The translations under genes were made by a program, and so were the position numbers. This document shows, one piece after another, positions 1-5,940 of a stretch of 42,229 bases of DNA (the first letter of the stretch is position 1; every line of letters starts with the position of its first letter). This stretch comes from a virus, in IMG/VR virus record IMGVR_UViG_3300021959_000101, positions 1 to 42,229 of that record; one strand, written 5' to 3'. The notes below the pieces were generated by a model that saw nothing but the letters and a program-made list of their open reading frames with translations, ran no database searches and had not been told where the DNA came from.

Positions 1-1
1 A

Positions 2-49
2 GATGTTGCTGGAGTTTCTTCTGCAGTATTCCCCACAGGTTCTGTATAA
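2..49 (+). CDS. C-terminal end of a rightward gene (partial)
   Basis: An open frame enters from the left edge and reads DVAGVSSAVFPTGSV before a TAA at 47-49. Only 15 codons are visible, so function cannot be assigned. The small-residue, Gly/Ser/Thr-rich ending would suit a virion or tail protein, but that is a guess. It converges on the leftward gene whose stop lies at 52-54, so position 50 is a transcription boundary between opposed gene blocks. Confidence 0.45.
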   Translation, partial: DVAGVSSAVFPTGSV

Positions 50-51
50 TA

Positions 52-639
52 TTATAATTTATTTTTTTTAAACTCTAAATATAAAATCATTCTATCTTTT
101 TTTCCTGCGTTTATAGCAAAATGAGGATAGGCTCCGTTAAATATTACATAATTGCCAGTTTTATGTTCAAAAAAATCTCCATTAATGCAAAGATATGATT
201 GCATCGGCTCTGGCGCGTCAAGAGAGATGTGCATTTGCGCCAATTTTTCTGTAACCATTTCTGGATGAGTGTGAGTTCCTAATATTGATTCACCTTTTAG
301 TATGTTTAGTGCCGCAACTTTTATTCCTTTTATTTTTTTTAATAACTTTATAGTTTTTGGCATATTACTGTGCGGTACTTCTTTATCATGAATAATTAAT
401 CCATATTGAATCCAGCTTTTATTTACCTCGCCTTTGTTATTCCACCCATCAACCCATCCATTTTTTTTATTTAATTCAATTTTTTTTAATATTTCTTCAG
501 CTACAACTTCATGGTCTTTATTAACTCTATTTATATTTAAGTTATAATTGTCGAGGTGCGAAGATTCTTCTTTAATAATTTTCCAATTTTGGATTAACTC
601 AGTTAATTGAGGGAAATCGCTAAGTTGATAGAAAAGCAT
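52..639 (-). CDS. Aspartyl/asparaginyl beta-hydroxylase-like 2-oxoglutarate/Fe(II) oxygenase
   Basis: A 195-aa protein whose C-terminal half matches the Asp/Asn hydroxylase cupin fold. H137 lies in QMHISLDAP, H173 in GAYPHFAIN, and R183 follows. In this family the two histidines bind iron and the arginine holds 2-oxoglutarate. A further HTHPE stretch (123-127) is also metal-site-like. The spacing between the two family histidines (36) is shorter than in animal AspH, as in other compact bacterial and phage members. The substrate is unknown; hydroxylation of a protein or small molecule is inference. Its ATG overlaps the stop of the upstream 64-aa gene (TAATG), so the two are translationally coupled. 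Confidence 0.75.
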   Translation of the reverse strand: MLFYQLSDFPQLTELIQNWKIIKEESSHLDNYNLNINRVNKDHEVVAEEILKKIELNKKNGWVDGWNNKGEVNKSWIQYGLIIHDKEVPHSNMPKTIKLLKKIKGIKVAALNILKGESILGTHTHPEMVTEKLAQMHISLDAPEPMQSYLCINGDFFEHKTGNYVIFNGAYPHFAINAGKKDRMILYLEFKKNKL

Positions 640-833
640 TAAAGTTTATCGTAATCTGTTTTGCTGCAAAATTTTGTTAATTTAGTTCCATCTTCGTCCA
701 CGGCTTTAAGCGCATAACGCTTAGATGCCTTCCCTCCCTTAGTAACCATTTGATAAGTTTTCTTTTCGACTAGTTCGGCGGCTATCTGAACTTTAGTCTT
801 CTTTTTTACATTATAAAACTCAACTTCTTTCAT
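639..833 (-). CDS. Small basic protein of unknown function
   Basis: 64 aa, lysine-rich, with a predicted beta-strand pattern (KKTYQMVTKGG, SKRYALKAVDEDG, KLTKFCSKTDYDKL). No family recognised. First gene of a two-gene leftward operon: its TAA overlaps the ATG of the dioxygenase gene by one base. A weak promoter-like TTGCAT / AATTAT pair lies upstream near 865-905. No Shine-Dalgarno sequence is seen before the ATG. Confidence 0.65.
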   Translation of the reverse strand: MKEVEFYNVKKKTKVQIAAELVEKKTYQMVTKGGKASKRYALKAVDEDGTKLTKFCSKTDYDKL

Positions 834-932
834 ACTTTGCTTTACACCAAATAGGGGTCGGTTATTTTTTTATTCAAGCGAATAATTTAAAATATTTTAA
901 ACAATGCAAATATTGAAAAATAGTACCCCCCG

Positions 933-966
933 CCACTTTGTCACAAAGTGACTAGTGGTTTTTTTT
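933..966 (+). terminator. Hairpin with T-tract, rightward orientation
   Basis: CACTTTGT (934-941) and ACAAAGTG (943-950) form an almost loopless inverted repeat, inside a wider CCACT (933-937) / AGTGG (954-958) pairing, followed by eight T (959-966). By shape it terminates rightward transcription, although both flanking genes are leftward. On the leftward strand the same DNA gives a hairpin followed by G-rich sequence. Confidence 0.5.
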
Positions 967-1017
967 GGAAAATGGGGTGGGTCGGTATACGAGCAAGGCG
1001 GGCAGGGGGGAGGGGTG
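967..1017. other. G-rich (C-rich on the leftward transcript) non-coding stretch
   Basis: G-tracts fill the end of the gap downstream of the gene at 1018. On the leftward RNA this is a C-rich tail that can pair with the GGCGGGGGG at about 924-933 on the same RNA. A similar C-rich tail occurs at the end of the candidate ncRNA near 12183-12215. Nothing coding is seen in 834-1017. Confidence 0.35.
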
Positions 1018-1251
1018 CTATGCCACACCCTCCTCCAATAAGAGAACCTTTGTCTTGCCTTCGACTTGTCTTGATATGTTCTTGAGTCTTATCAAGTTAG
1101 CTTGAATGAATGACTCGCTAACGAAGTACGAGTTTGGTTTGAGCATCCAATTCTTAGGGTCGATCAAGGCAAACAGGACTTGCCCTGCTTGCCCGAACAT
1201 AACCCAACGGAATGATGTTTCGGCTTTGTTGCGTTTAGGTAACTGCTTCAT
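1018..1251 (-). CDS. Small protein of unknown function
   Basis: 77 aa. An N-terminal beta-rich part (TSFRWVMFGQAGQVLFALIDP) and a helical C-terminal half. No family recognised. The start overlaps the stop of the 95-aa gene upstream (ATGA, 1248-1251), so it is the second gene of a coupled pair transcribed from the promoter at about 1544-1572. Confidence 0.75.
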   Translation of the reverse strand: MKQLPKRNKAETSFRWVMFGQAGQVLFALIDPKNWMLKPNSYFVSESFIQANLIRLKNISRQVEGKTKVLLLEEGVA

Positions 1252-1535
1252 TCTCCGAAGATCTCACGCATTGCAGGACTGAGAGAAGCCATGTCAACCT
1301 CGTTCTCATCCATGTCATAATCGACATCATCCTTGTCATGCTCGACTGACTCAAGAGAAGCGTGTTCTTCCTTGATGTCATTATCACTTGCTTGAAGCAA
1401 ACCATGATTGACCACAAGCTCTTCCGCTTGAATCTCTTCATGGAGTTCTTCTTGCAATGATGCAAATTTAGGAGCGAGGCGGTAACCTTGCTTGGCGTTT
1501 TCTACTGCTAAACGAATTCTTTCGATGTTATCCAT
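1248..1535 (-). CDS. Small acidic protein of unknown function
   Basis: 95 aa, strongly acidic in the middle (HDKDDVDYDMDENEVD), with helical ends and a C-terminal AMREIFGE. Its promoter is TTGACA (1567-1572), 17 bases, TAGATT (1544-1549), with the ATG 8 bases further on, so the mRNA should be almost leaderless. The TGA of the upstream 58-aa gene lies inside the -35 box. No homologue recognised. Confidence 0.75.
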   Translation of the reverse strand: MDNIERIRLAVENAKQGYRLAPKFASLQEELHEEIQAEELVVNHGLLQASDNDIKEEHASLESVEHDKDDVDYDMDENEVDMASLSPAMREIFGE

Positions 1536-1568
1536 AGTTATATAATCTAGTATAGTTGGGTTGTAATG

Positions 1569-1745
1569 TCAAGCCTCAATGATTCTTTTTTTATGATCAA
1601 CCAAAAACTTTTGGTCATTCTCTTGTGCAAGAGTCTTGGCATAGTTGAATGCTTTGGTTCGTCCTTCGATCTCATTGACAAACTTGCCGAAGGCGAAGAT
1701 GTTCCAAAAGCGTGAAATGTTTTCGTTTTTCTCAATCTTAATCAT
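1569..1745 (-). CDS. Small protein of unknown function (58 aa)
   Basis: Reads MIKIEKNENISRFWNIFAFG at the N-terminus and ends QKFLVDHKKRIIEA, with a helical, charged composition. The promoter TTGACT, 17 bases, TATATT ends 6 bases before the ATG. A longer frame on the same strand (1547-1735) is an out-of-frame shadow. The stop codon is shared with the -35 box of the promoter for the next gene downstream. Confidence 0.75.
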   Translation of the reverse strand: MIKIEKNENISRFWNIFAFGKFVNEIEGRTKAFNYAKTLAQENDQKFLVDHKKRIIEA

Positions 1746-1820
1746 GCTCTAAATATAAGAAATTTTTCTGTAAAAGTCAAGTGTTTTTTAAAAAAAATTA
1801 AAGTTTTTTTCATGTTGTTG

Positions 1821-1848
1821 TAAGTTGCTTATAGTCATATAATTGTGC
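1821..1848 (+). repeat. Intergenic element, copy 1
   Basis: Copy 1 of the eight-copy element: a 17-base block close to TAAGTCGTTGAATATCA followed by TATAAT (here 1838-1843). It is preceded by TTGTTG (1815-1820), so it has the geometry of a sigma70 promoter reading right. It lies upstream of the rightward cassette and is followed by the AGAATTGTGCAATAAAATAA block shared with copies 2 and 3. Confidence 0.7.
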
Positions 1849-1865
1849 AATTGCCCTATCAAAAG

Positions 1866-1885
1866 TAGAATTGTGCAATAAAATA
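1866..1885 (+). promoter_or_regulatory. Conserved operator-like block, copy 1
   Basis: AGAATTGTGCAATAAAATAA. The core ATTGTGCAAT is nearly palindromic; in the copy near 2840 it is a perfect palindrome, ATTGTACAAT. The block recurs at about 2840 and 3762, each time between the intergenic element and the next rightward promoter. A repressor or activator site is a reasonable inference. Confidence 0.45.
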
Positions 1886-1899
1886 ATTTAAAGTTTTTC

Positions 1900-1928
1900 T
1901 TGACTTTTAGTCATTTTGTTGCTATGTT
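1900..1928 (+). promoter_or_regulatory. Rightward promoter for the 25-aa gene
   Basis: TTGACT (1900-1905), 17 bases, TATGTT (1923-1928). The ATG at 1935 is only 6 bases beyond the -10 box, so transcription should begin at or just before the start codon. Confidence 0.6.
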
Positions 1929-1934
1929 GTTTAT

Positions 1935-2012
1935 ATGATAAAGATTGATACAACACAACTAACTGAAAGAGAAAAGATTTTACTAGCATTTGTAATAGCT
2001 AAAAAAAAGTAA
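1935..2012 (+). CDS. 25-residue peptide, first gene of the rightward cassette
   Basis: Reads MIKIDTTQLTEREKILLAFV then IAKKK. Tiny, but the promoter geometry (-35 1900-1905, -10 1923-1928, 6-base gap to ATG) is the same as in front of the certain genes of this cassette, which supports it. A single amphipathic helix with a basic tail is likely. No homologue recognised. Confidence 0.5.
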   Translation: MIKIDTTQLTEREKILLAFVIAKKK

Positions 2013-2055
2013 AATAAAGTTTGACAAAACAAGAAAGGATTGATAGGTTATAGAT

Positions 2056-2250
2056 ATGACAGAAGAACAAATACAAAGAGAAATAAGATTAGACAAACTA
2101 CAAATGCAAATGTGGAAAGGTCAAATGGATCAAGGCGAGATAGATTGGAAGCTCGCCCGCATTGCTGAACTTAAGGCAATGTTGCCACAAGCCCGCCATC
2201 AAGACAAAGTAAAAGCTTTCGGATGGAAATCAGTCGAAAGAAACGCTTGA
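2056..2250 (+). CDS. Small helical protein of unknown function
   Basis: 64 aa, charged and helical (EEQIQREIRLDKLQMQMWKG, IDWKLARIAELKAML). Promoter TTGACA (2021-2026), 17 bases, TAGGTT (2044-2049), then 6 bases to the ATG: leaderless geometry. Its TGA (2248-2250) sits inside the -35 box TTGACT (2247-2252) of the next gene. No family recognised. Confidence 0.75.
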   Translation: MTEEQIQREIRLDKLQMQMWKGQMDQGEIDWKLARIAELKAMLPQARHQDKVKAFGWKSVERNA

Positions 2251-2283
2251 CTTTTAACATCAACTAACCTAGTATATACACAT

Positions 2284-2532
2284 ATGACAATGACAAACAC
2301 AACTGAAACCATCGAAGAAATCAGAGACGAGCTTAACAGAAAGCTTGACCTAGGGCTTGCCCTGTCTAAAGCTGAAGGCAACCTCAACTTCCTTGCCGAG
2401 TCAACCAACAGCGAAGGCGACAAAACCTTGACCATCACTCAAGGCATGGCAATACTCGACGCTCTCCATGCAGTGCAAGAAGCTCGCAAGGCATACCAAG
2501 CAGTGATCTACAAAGAAAGAAAGGCTAACTAA
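2284..2532 (+). CDS. Small helical protein, paralogue of the 70-aa gene at 4152
   Basis: 82 aa. The core KLDLGLALSKAEGNLNFLAE with a following EGDKTLTITQG and LHAVQEARKAY resembles IDLGIHLAKIQGSIEFLHYM, RTLTEEM and LEKVSELRSMIKEI in the gene at 4152, so the two are probably duplicated copies. Promoter TTGACT (2247-2252), 17 bases, TAGTAT (2270-2275), 8 bases to ATG. A second in-frame ATG follows two codons later. Function unknown. Confidence 0.75.
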   Translation: MTMTNTTETIEEIRDELNRKLDLGLALSKAEGNLNFLAESTNSEGDKTLTITQGMAILDALHAVQEARKAYQAVIYKERKAN

Positions 2533-2807
2533 TGAGCTATACAAGATTAGAATCTAAAATGAGAGAATCAAGCAAGATCGCTAAGGATGCCTACTTAGAT
2601 GATGATCCTGAAAAGGCAATTGACTACGCCTGGACACTAGGGTATCATGGTGTACCATTCTATGATAAAGGTGCAATATGCTACCTCAAGAAGCTCGACA
2701 TACTAGAAGATGCACAATCCGCTTATGATAGTGGTACAAGACAGCGAAGCACACCTTTTTCATATGCAAACTTCGACGATATAGACGATTACCTAAGTCA
2801 CTGCTAG
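2532..2807 (+). CDS. Small protein of unknown function
   Basis: 91 aa, acidic, with a helical N-terminus and a repeat-like Asp/Glu-Ala-Tyr pattern (DDDPEKAIDYAWTLGYHG, LEDAQSAYDSG). It starts within the stop of the preceding gene (TAATG at 2530-2534), so it is coupled to it. The intergenic element copy 2 begins inside its last codons. No family recognised. Confidence 0.75.
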   Translation: MSYTRLESKMRESSKIAKDAYLDDDPEKAIDYAWTLGYHGVPFYDKGAICYLKKLDILEDAQSAYDSGTRQRSTPFSYANFDDIDDYLSHC

Positions 2808-2820
2808 TCAGATAATTGCG
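2794..2820 (+). repeat. Intergenic element, copy 2
   Basis: TAAGTCACTGCTAGTCA followed by GATAAT and TGCG. It overlaps the last four codons and the TAG stop of the 91-aa gene. A downstream block AGAATTGTACAATAAAATAA (about 2840) and the TTTTTTCACTTTTTGCTTGC box complete a module of about 115 bases shared with copy 3. Confidence 0.7.
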
Positions 2821-2882
2821 AGACTGGGTGGGGCGCGATAGAATTGTACAATAAAATAAGAGAATCTTTTTTCACTTTTTGC

Positions 2883-2911
2883 TTGCAATTTCTGACCTGA
2901 TGTGCTACCTT
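2883..2911 (+). promoter_or_regulatory. Rightward promoter of the TTGCAA type
   Basis: TTGCAA (2883-2888), 17 bases, TACCTT (2906-2911), preceded by the recurring box TTCACTTTTTGC. The ATG at 2920 is 8 bases further on. An almost identical promoter stands before the genes at 3164, 3830, 4152 and 4412. Confidence 0.65.
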
Positions 2912-2919
2912 GTAGGTAT

Positions 2920-3111
2920 ATGATTAAGACAAATAATAAAGTAAACGGCTTCATTGCCAAAGTAAATATAATTGACCGCAAGACAGGCGAGCTGATCAGC
3001 TCAAATGTAATGATGAAATGCGAACATCACGCAACGATTGAAGACTTGAACAAAGATCTTGCCAAGTTTGGACTGCCTAGAAAGTTTGAACTTGTCGAAT
3101 GGATAGCTTAA
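2920..3111 (+). CDS. Small protein of unknown function
   Basis: 63 aa starting MIKTNNKVNGFIAKV, with a beta-hairpin-like first half (IIDRKTGELISSNVMM) and a helical end (EDLNKDLAKFG). An upstream ATG at 2902 lies before the -10 box, so the ATG at 2920 is preferred. The layout (beta strands then helix) resembles the 90-aa gene at 3830, but sequence similarity is too weak to call them paralogues. Confidence 0.7.
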   Translation: MIKTNNKVNGFIAKVNIIDRKTGELISSNVMMKCEHHATIEDLNKDLAKFGLPRKFELVEWIA

Positions 3112-3128
3112 AATAATTCACTTTTAGC

Positions 3129-3157
3129 TTGCAATTAAATAAAAAATTTTATATAGT
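3129..3157 (+). promoter_or_regulatory. Rightward promoter
   Basis: TTGCAA (3129-3134), 17 bases, TATAGT (3152-3157), then 6 bases to the ATG at 3164. Preceded by TTCACTTTTAGC, a variant of the cassette's recurring upstream box. Confidence 0.65.
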
Positions 3158-3163
3158 TATATC

Positions 3164-3373
3164 ATGAACATAGAAAAAGAAATCAGTAAATTAGAGCAAT
3201 TCATAAAAGATCATGCGTTTGATGCAGACGCTGGGCACATTCAATCTCAAATAGCATTGATTCAGGCAGAAATTGAGCTTGAAGAACTAGAGCAGCAAGA
3301 AAAAGAAGCTGAAGAGCGGGTACAAAATTTACTTGCACAAAAACTCTTTTTTTCCTTTTTTCCGCTTGCATAA
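3164..3373 (+). CDS. Small coiled-coil protein
   Basis: 69 aa, very acidic heptad-like helix (IELEELEQQEKEAEERVQ), so a coiled coil is likely. Its last ten residues (KLFFSFFPLA) are encoded by the pyrimidine-rich promoter box of the next gene: the -35 TTGCAT (3366-3371) overlaps the TAA. The C-terminus is therefore probably dictated by the promoter rather than by protein function. No family recognised. Confidence 0.7.
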   Translation: MNIEKEISKLEQFIKDHAFDADAGHIQSQIALIQAEIELEELEQQEKEAEERVQNLLAQKLFFSFFPLA

Positions 3374-3400
3374 TCACAGAAAATCCTTAATAATAAAGAT

Positions 3401-3709
3401 ATGAGAAAAGTTACAGAACAAATCAGAAACGCCTTCAATGCGGGCACATCCTTAAAAGTCGGAAACACCGAGACAGACGGGCAAACCGTTTGGCTACATG
3501 GCAACGCGATTGTCAAACGCGATCCTGACGGGCTTGTAAGATGGTCTCTTGCGGGATGGAATACGCCCACCACACGCGAACGCGTCAACGGCATAGCAAA
3601 TGCCAATGTTTTCCAATTCAAATTCGAGCCTGTACTAAACGGCGAAGTAATTGACGCAAACGATTGGTTCGCAACTCCTAATTCATTGCCCGATCCTCTT
3701 GTGTTCTAA
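3401..3709 (+). CDS. Small protein of unknown function
   Basis: 102 aa, beta-rich middle (KVGNTETDGQTVWLHGNAIV, GLVRWSLAGWNTPTTRERVN) with a higher GC content than its neighbours, perhaps acquired separately. Promoter TTGCAT (3366-3371), 17 bases, AATAAT (3389-3394), 6 bases to ATG. Its TAA is the first triplet of intergenic element copy 3. Function unknown. Confidence 0.75.
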   Translation: MRKVTEQIRNAFNAGTSLKVGNTETDGQTVWLHGNAIVKRDPDGLVRWSLAGWNTPTTRERVNGIANANVFQFKFEPVLNGEVIDANDWFATPNSLPDPLVF

Positions 3710-3733
3710 GTCGTTGAAAGTCAGATAATTGCA
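3707..3733 (+). repeat. Intergenic element, copy 3
   Basis: TAAGTCGTTGAAAGTCA followed by GATAAT and TGC. Its first triplet is the stop codon of the 102-aa gene. As in copy 2 it is followed by AGAATTGTATAATAAAATAA (about 3762) and then by TTTTTTCACTTTTTGCTTGC. Confidence 0.7.
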
Positions 3734-3795
3734 AATCTGGCTAGGCAAAAGTAGAATTGTATAATAAAATAATTGAATCTTTTTTCACTTTTTGC

Positions 3796-3823
3796 TTGCG
3801 TTTTCGGCTTAATGTGTTAGATT
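3796..3823 (+). promoter_or_regulatory. Rightward promoter
   Basis: TTGCGT (3796-3801), 16 bases, TAGATT (3818-3823), then 6 bases to the ATG at 3830, with the TTCACTTTTTGC box directly upstream. Confidence 0.6.
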
Positions 3824-3829
3824 ATATAT

Positions 3830-4102
3830 ATGATAAAGAATAAAACATTCGTAGCAAGTGTTCATGTCTCTTCCCTTGATGGTGAAGCAATTTCCTTATG
3901 GAATAGTAATACCAAGTCATACATCGACATTGATAAAACACATCATACAATCACTATAAAAGCTGAAGACAAGCACGAAGTAAGACGCAAAGTTGCTCGC
4001 ATGATTCGCACACTTCAGCCTAAGTTGCAATTTCAAACAAGCATTCAACGCAAAGATGGAGACAATGCTCAATACTACATTCAACAAATTTGGGAAAAAT
4101 AA
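3830..4102 (+). CDS. Small protein of unknown function
   Basis: 90 aa, beta strands first (FVASVHVSSLDGEAISLW, HTITIKAEDKHE), then a basic helix (VRRKVARMIRTL) and a C-terminal QYYIQQIWEK. Leaderless promoter geometry. Its TAA is directly followed by the promoter box of the next gene. No family recognised. Confidence 0.75.
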   Translation: MIKNKTFVASVHVSSLDGEAISLWNSNTKSYIDIDKTHHTITIKAEDKHEVRRKVARMIRTLQPKLQFQTSIQRKDGDNAQYYIQQIWEK

Positions 4103-4114
4103 TTCACTTTTTGC

Positions 4115-4143
4115 TTGCAATTTCTTTGTTTGTATGCTACCTT
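4115..4143 (+). promoter_or_regulatory. Rightward promoter
   Basis: TTGCAA (4115-4120), 17 bases, TACCTT (4138-4143), 8 bases to the ATG at 4152. Very similar to the promoter at 2883-2911 from the TTCACTTTTTGC box through GGTATATG. Confidence 0.65.
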
Positions 4144-4151
4144 ATAGGTAT

Positions 4152-4364
4152 ATGATTAATACAAAAGATATGAAAGAAAAAATAGTAAAGCAAATTGATC
4201 TTGGAATTCACCTTGCAAAGATTCAAGGATCAATCGAATTCCTTCACTACATGAACACCGAAAAAAAAGATTCACCAAGAACCTTGACGGAAGAAATGAC
4301 CACCGAAGGTCTTCTCGAAAAAGTTTCAGAGCTTCGGTCTATGATAAAAGAAATACAAAAATAA
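4152..4364 (+). CDS. Small helical protein, paralogue of the 82-aa gene at 2284
   Basis: 70 aa starting MINTKDMKEKIVKQIDLGIH. The frame is open back to 4056, but those codons lie in and before the promoter, so the ATG at 4152 is preferred. Shares a DLGxxLxKxxGxxxFL core and a helical LxxVxELR end with the gene at 2284. Function unknown. Confidence 0.7.
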   Translation: MINTKDMKEKIVKQIDLGIHLAKIQGSIEFLHYMNTEKKDSPRTLTEEMTTEGLLEKVSELRSMIKEIQK

Positions 4365-4411
4365 TTCATTTTTTTCTTGCAATTTCAACTCAAATGTGCG
4401 ATAGTAATAAT

Positions 4412-4594
4412 ATGTTAAACGATAAAATACAAGTTAGAATTAAAAAATGGTCAACGCATTGGTCTGTTAAGATCTTCGACACAGGAACCGATTACCCACG
4501 GGTTCGGACTGCCTCAAGTCTTTCGCATCTTACAACAATAAAAAGAGAAGAGAATCTCAACTCTCCTCGTTTCAATGTAGTAACTCAACACTAA
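4412..4594 (+). CDS. Small protein of unknown function
   Basis: 60 aa, starting MLNDKIQVRIKKWSTHWSVK. Promoter TTGCAA (4377-4382), 17 bases, GATAGT (4400-4405), 6 bases to this ATG; an upstream ATG at 4394 is in the spacer and is rejected. The WSVKIFDTG region loosely resembles FTNWFDIRLFGKLVDN of the 54-aa gene at 4791, both being short beta-then-helix proteins. Confidence 0.65.
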   Translation: MLNDKIQVRIKKWSTHWSVKIFDTGTDYPRVRTASSLSHLTTIKREENLNSPRFNVVTQH

Positions 4595-4600
4595 AATAAT

Positions 4601-4786
4601 ATGCCAAATAAAAACAAATTCAAAAAAGGCGATGTGCTCATCTCTCGAGATAATAAAGTCTTTCAATTCATCCAAGCCACCGAGCATGAAGAGCTTGGAA
4701 CTATCGCCATGGTTCGTCCATACCGCACCGACCGCAAGGTCGGCATCCGTTTTGAGGATGTGAAGCTTCACCCTTTCTTTGCATAA
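4601..4786 (+). CDS. Small protein, possible SH3-like fold
   Basis: 61 aa: KFKKGDVLISRDNKVFQFIQ, then TIAMVRPYRTDRKVGIRFED. The pattern 'F.KGDV....D.....' followed by short strands is typical of small beta-barrel proteins of the KOW/SH3 kind, but no specific family is claimed. It begins six bases after the preceding stop, without its own clear promoter, so it is likely cotranscribed. Confidence 0.7.
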   Translation: MPNKNKFKKGDVLISRDNKVFQFIQATEHEELGTIAMVRPYRTDRKVGIRFEDVKLHPFFA

Positions 4787-4790
4787 TACT

Positions 4791-4955
4791 ATGATAAATG
4801 TAGACAAAAACCCAAACTTTACTAATTGGTTTGACATCAGACTTTTTGGCAAGCTAGTAGACAACGCCACAAGCCACGCTAACGCCATGCGTATAGCCCG
4901 CAAGCTCAGCGAGCAAACTAAATCTCCGATTATCGCGACTAAAACCAAGTCGTAA
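4791..4955 (+). CDS. Small basic protein (54 aa), last gene of the rightward cassette
   Basis: Reads MINVDKNPNFTNWFDIRLFG and ends SPIIATKTKS, with a central NAMRIARKLSEQ helix. It starts four bases after the previous stop, so it is probably in the same transcript. Its TAA is the first triplet of intergenic element copy 4. No family recognised. Confidence 0.7.
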   Translation: MINVDKNPNFTNWFDIRLFGKLVDNATSHANAMRIARKLSEQTKSPIIATKTKS

Positions 4956-4980
4956 ATCATTGATTATCATATAATTGCGA
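4953..4980 (+). repeat. Intergenic element, copy 4
   Basis: TAAATCATTGATTATCA followed by TATAAT (4970-4975) and TGCGA. It starts at the stop codon of the last gene of the cassette, and no rightward gene follows it. The rest of the gap to 5105 holds no gene. Confidence 0.7.
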
Positions 4981-5105
4981 AACTGGGGAGGCAAAAAAAG
5001 AATTTTATAACTTTTTAGTTTGATTGGTTAATTTCTCTTTCTCGGCGGGCAATGGCTGTATCCGAACGATTTGGGCTATTTGGAAAAAAATTTGCTCCTA
5101 TTTAC

Positions 5106-5136
5106 AAAAAAACCCGCTAGTTTTTAGGCTAGCGGG
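5106..5136 (-). terminator. Intrinsic terminator for the leftward genes at 5155-5468
   Basis: CCCGCTAG (5113-5120) pairs with CTAGCGGG (5129-5136), with an eight-base loop. Read leftward it is followed by seven T (complement of the A run 5106-5112). Confidence 0.85.
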
Positions 5137-5154
5137 CTTGTAGTTGACCTAAGA

Positions 5155-5232
5155 CTATGAATCCTCACTTAACAAATCCGAGAACATTATATAGAATACA
5201 AGTATCCACGGAGTGAAAAATAATAGTTCCAT
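5155..5232 (-). CDS. 25-residue membrane micropeptide
   Basis: Reads MELLFFTPWILVFYIMFSDL then LSEDS: one hydrophobic segment with an acidic tail. The ATG overlaps the stop of the 78-aa gene (TAATG), and a strong terminator follows 19 bases after its stop, so it fills the whole space between gene and terminator. It belongs to a set of similarly coupled micropeptides in this window (11795, 22866, 26788, 33892). Function unknown. Confidence 0.55.
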   Translation of the reverse strand: MELLFFTPWILVFYIMFSDLLSEDS

Positions 5233-5468
5233 TATCCAAGAATTTTTGAGATTACTCTCTTGGCGACGCCTTTACGGAATGCAACGCCATTGTATTGAGA
5301 ACCCTTAACAACTGACACGAATGATCCGTTAGCCGTGTCGTAGTAAGCAGAGACGGGTACTCTGTTCTTGTTAACATATGTGAACCAAATCTTTTCATCA
5401 CGACTGTTGACATTGTGAGGAGTATAGGTTTTAACCTTACTTAGTGCTTGTTTTTGTTTTTTTGTCAT
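5232..5468 (-). CDS. Small basic beta-rich protein of unknown function
   Basis: 78 aa, pI clearly basic. Strand pattern EKIWFTYVNKNRVPVSAYYD, GSFVSVVKGSQYNG, then a C-terminal KGVAKRVISKILG helix. Possibly a small nucleic-acid-binding fold, but no family match is claimed. Unlike most neighbours it has a real leader: promoter TTGACT, 17 bases, TATACT, then about 30 bases to the ATG. Confidence 0.75.
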   Translation of the reverse strand: MTKKQKQALSKVKTYTPHNVNSRDEKIWFTYVNKNRVPVSAYYDTANGSFVSVVKGSQYNGVAFRKGVAKRVISKILG

Positions 5469-5522
5469 AGTTTAGTTTATCTGATTGTTATGATATAAGT
5501 ATAGTATAAGATTGATTAAAAG

Positions 5523-5897
5523 TCAAGCGTTAAATCTTTTTTCCTGCTCGCCTAATACTTTTTCGTTAAAGTCTGCCCTCAAATTAATAAGTAATTTTTC
5601 TTCAGCGAGTCCGTCAAGTTGGAATTGTTGCATCAATTTAGAGACTTGAAGTGGAGGTTGCCAACCGAGGACATCGTCCGAAACAGAGAGGGGAACAAAG
5701 TCTCCGCGAGGATTAAATACTGCGACTTCATAAGTATCAGGATGGTTTCCGTAGAAAGCATTGCCTCCATCGTCATTTCCAACAACGCTGAAAGCGTAGC
5801 CATTGTCAAGAGTTATACTTGCCACGACTCCTAAATCTTTTGCGTGAGGGTGAGGTCCGAATTTTAAGTCATCGAAGGTTTTTAGTGTTTTAGTCAT
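5523..5897 (-). CDS. Conserved phage protein of unknown function
   Basis: 124 aa. Contains DNGYAFSVVGNDDGGNAFYG, DTYEVAVF and VLGWQPPLQVSKLMQQ. I recall a class of conserved phage hypotheticals with a 'YSVVGG...YG....YEVAV' segment followed by a 'VLGW' helix; no function is known. Promoter TTGACA, 17 bases, TAGAAT, 7 bases to the ATG, so leaderless. Confidence 0.8.
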   Translation of the reverse strand: MTKTLKTFDDLKFGPHPHAKDLGVVASITLDNGYAFSVVGNDDGGNAFYGNHPDTYEVAVFNPRGDFVPLSVSDDVLGWQPPLQVSKLMQQFQLDGLAEEKLLINLRADFNEKVLGEQEKRFNA

Positions 5898-5940
5898 AAT
5901 ATAAATTCTATAAAATTAAAGTAGTTATGTCAAGGGTTTT

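Noticed and set aside
1547-1735. Leftward 62-codon frame
   Set aside because: Overlaps the 58-aa gene (1569-1745), which has the promoter and a normal composition; this one is Ser/Arg/His-rich and out of frame.
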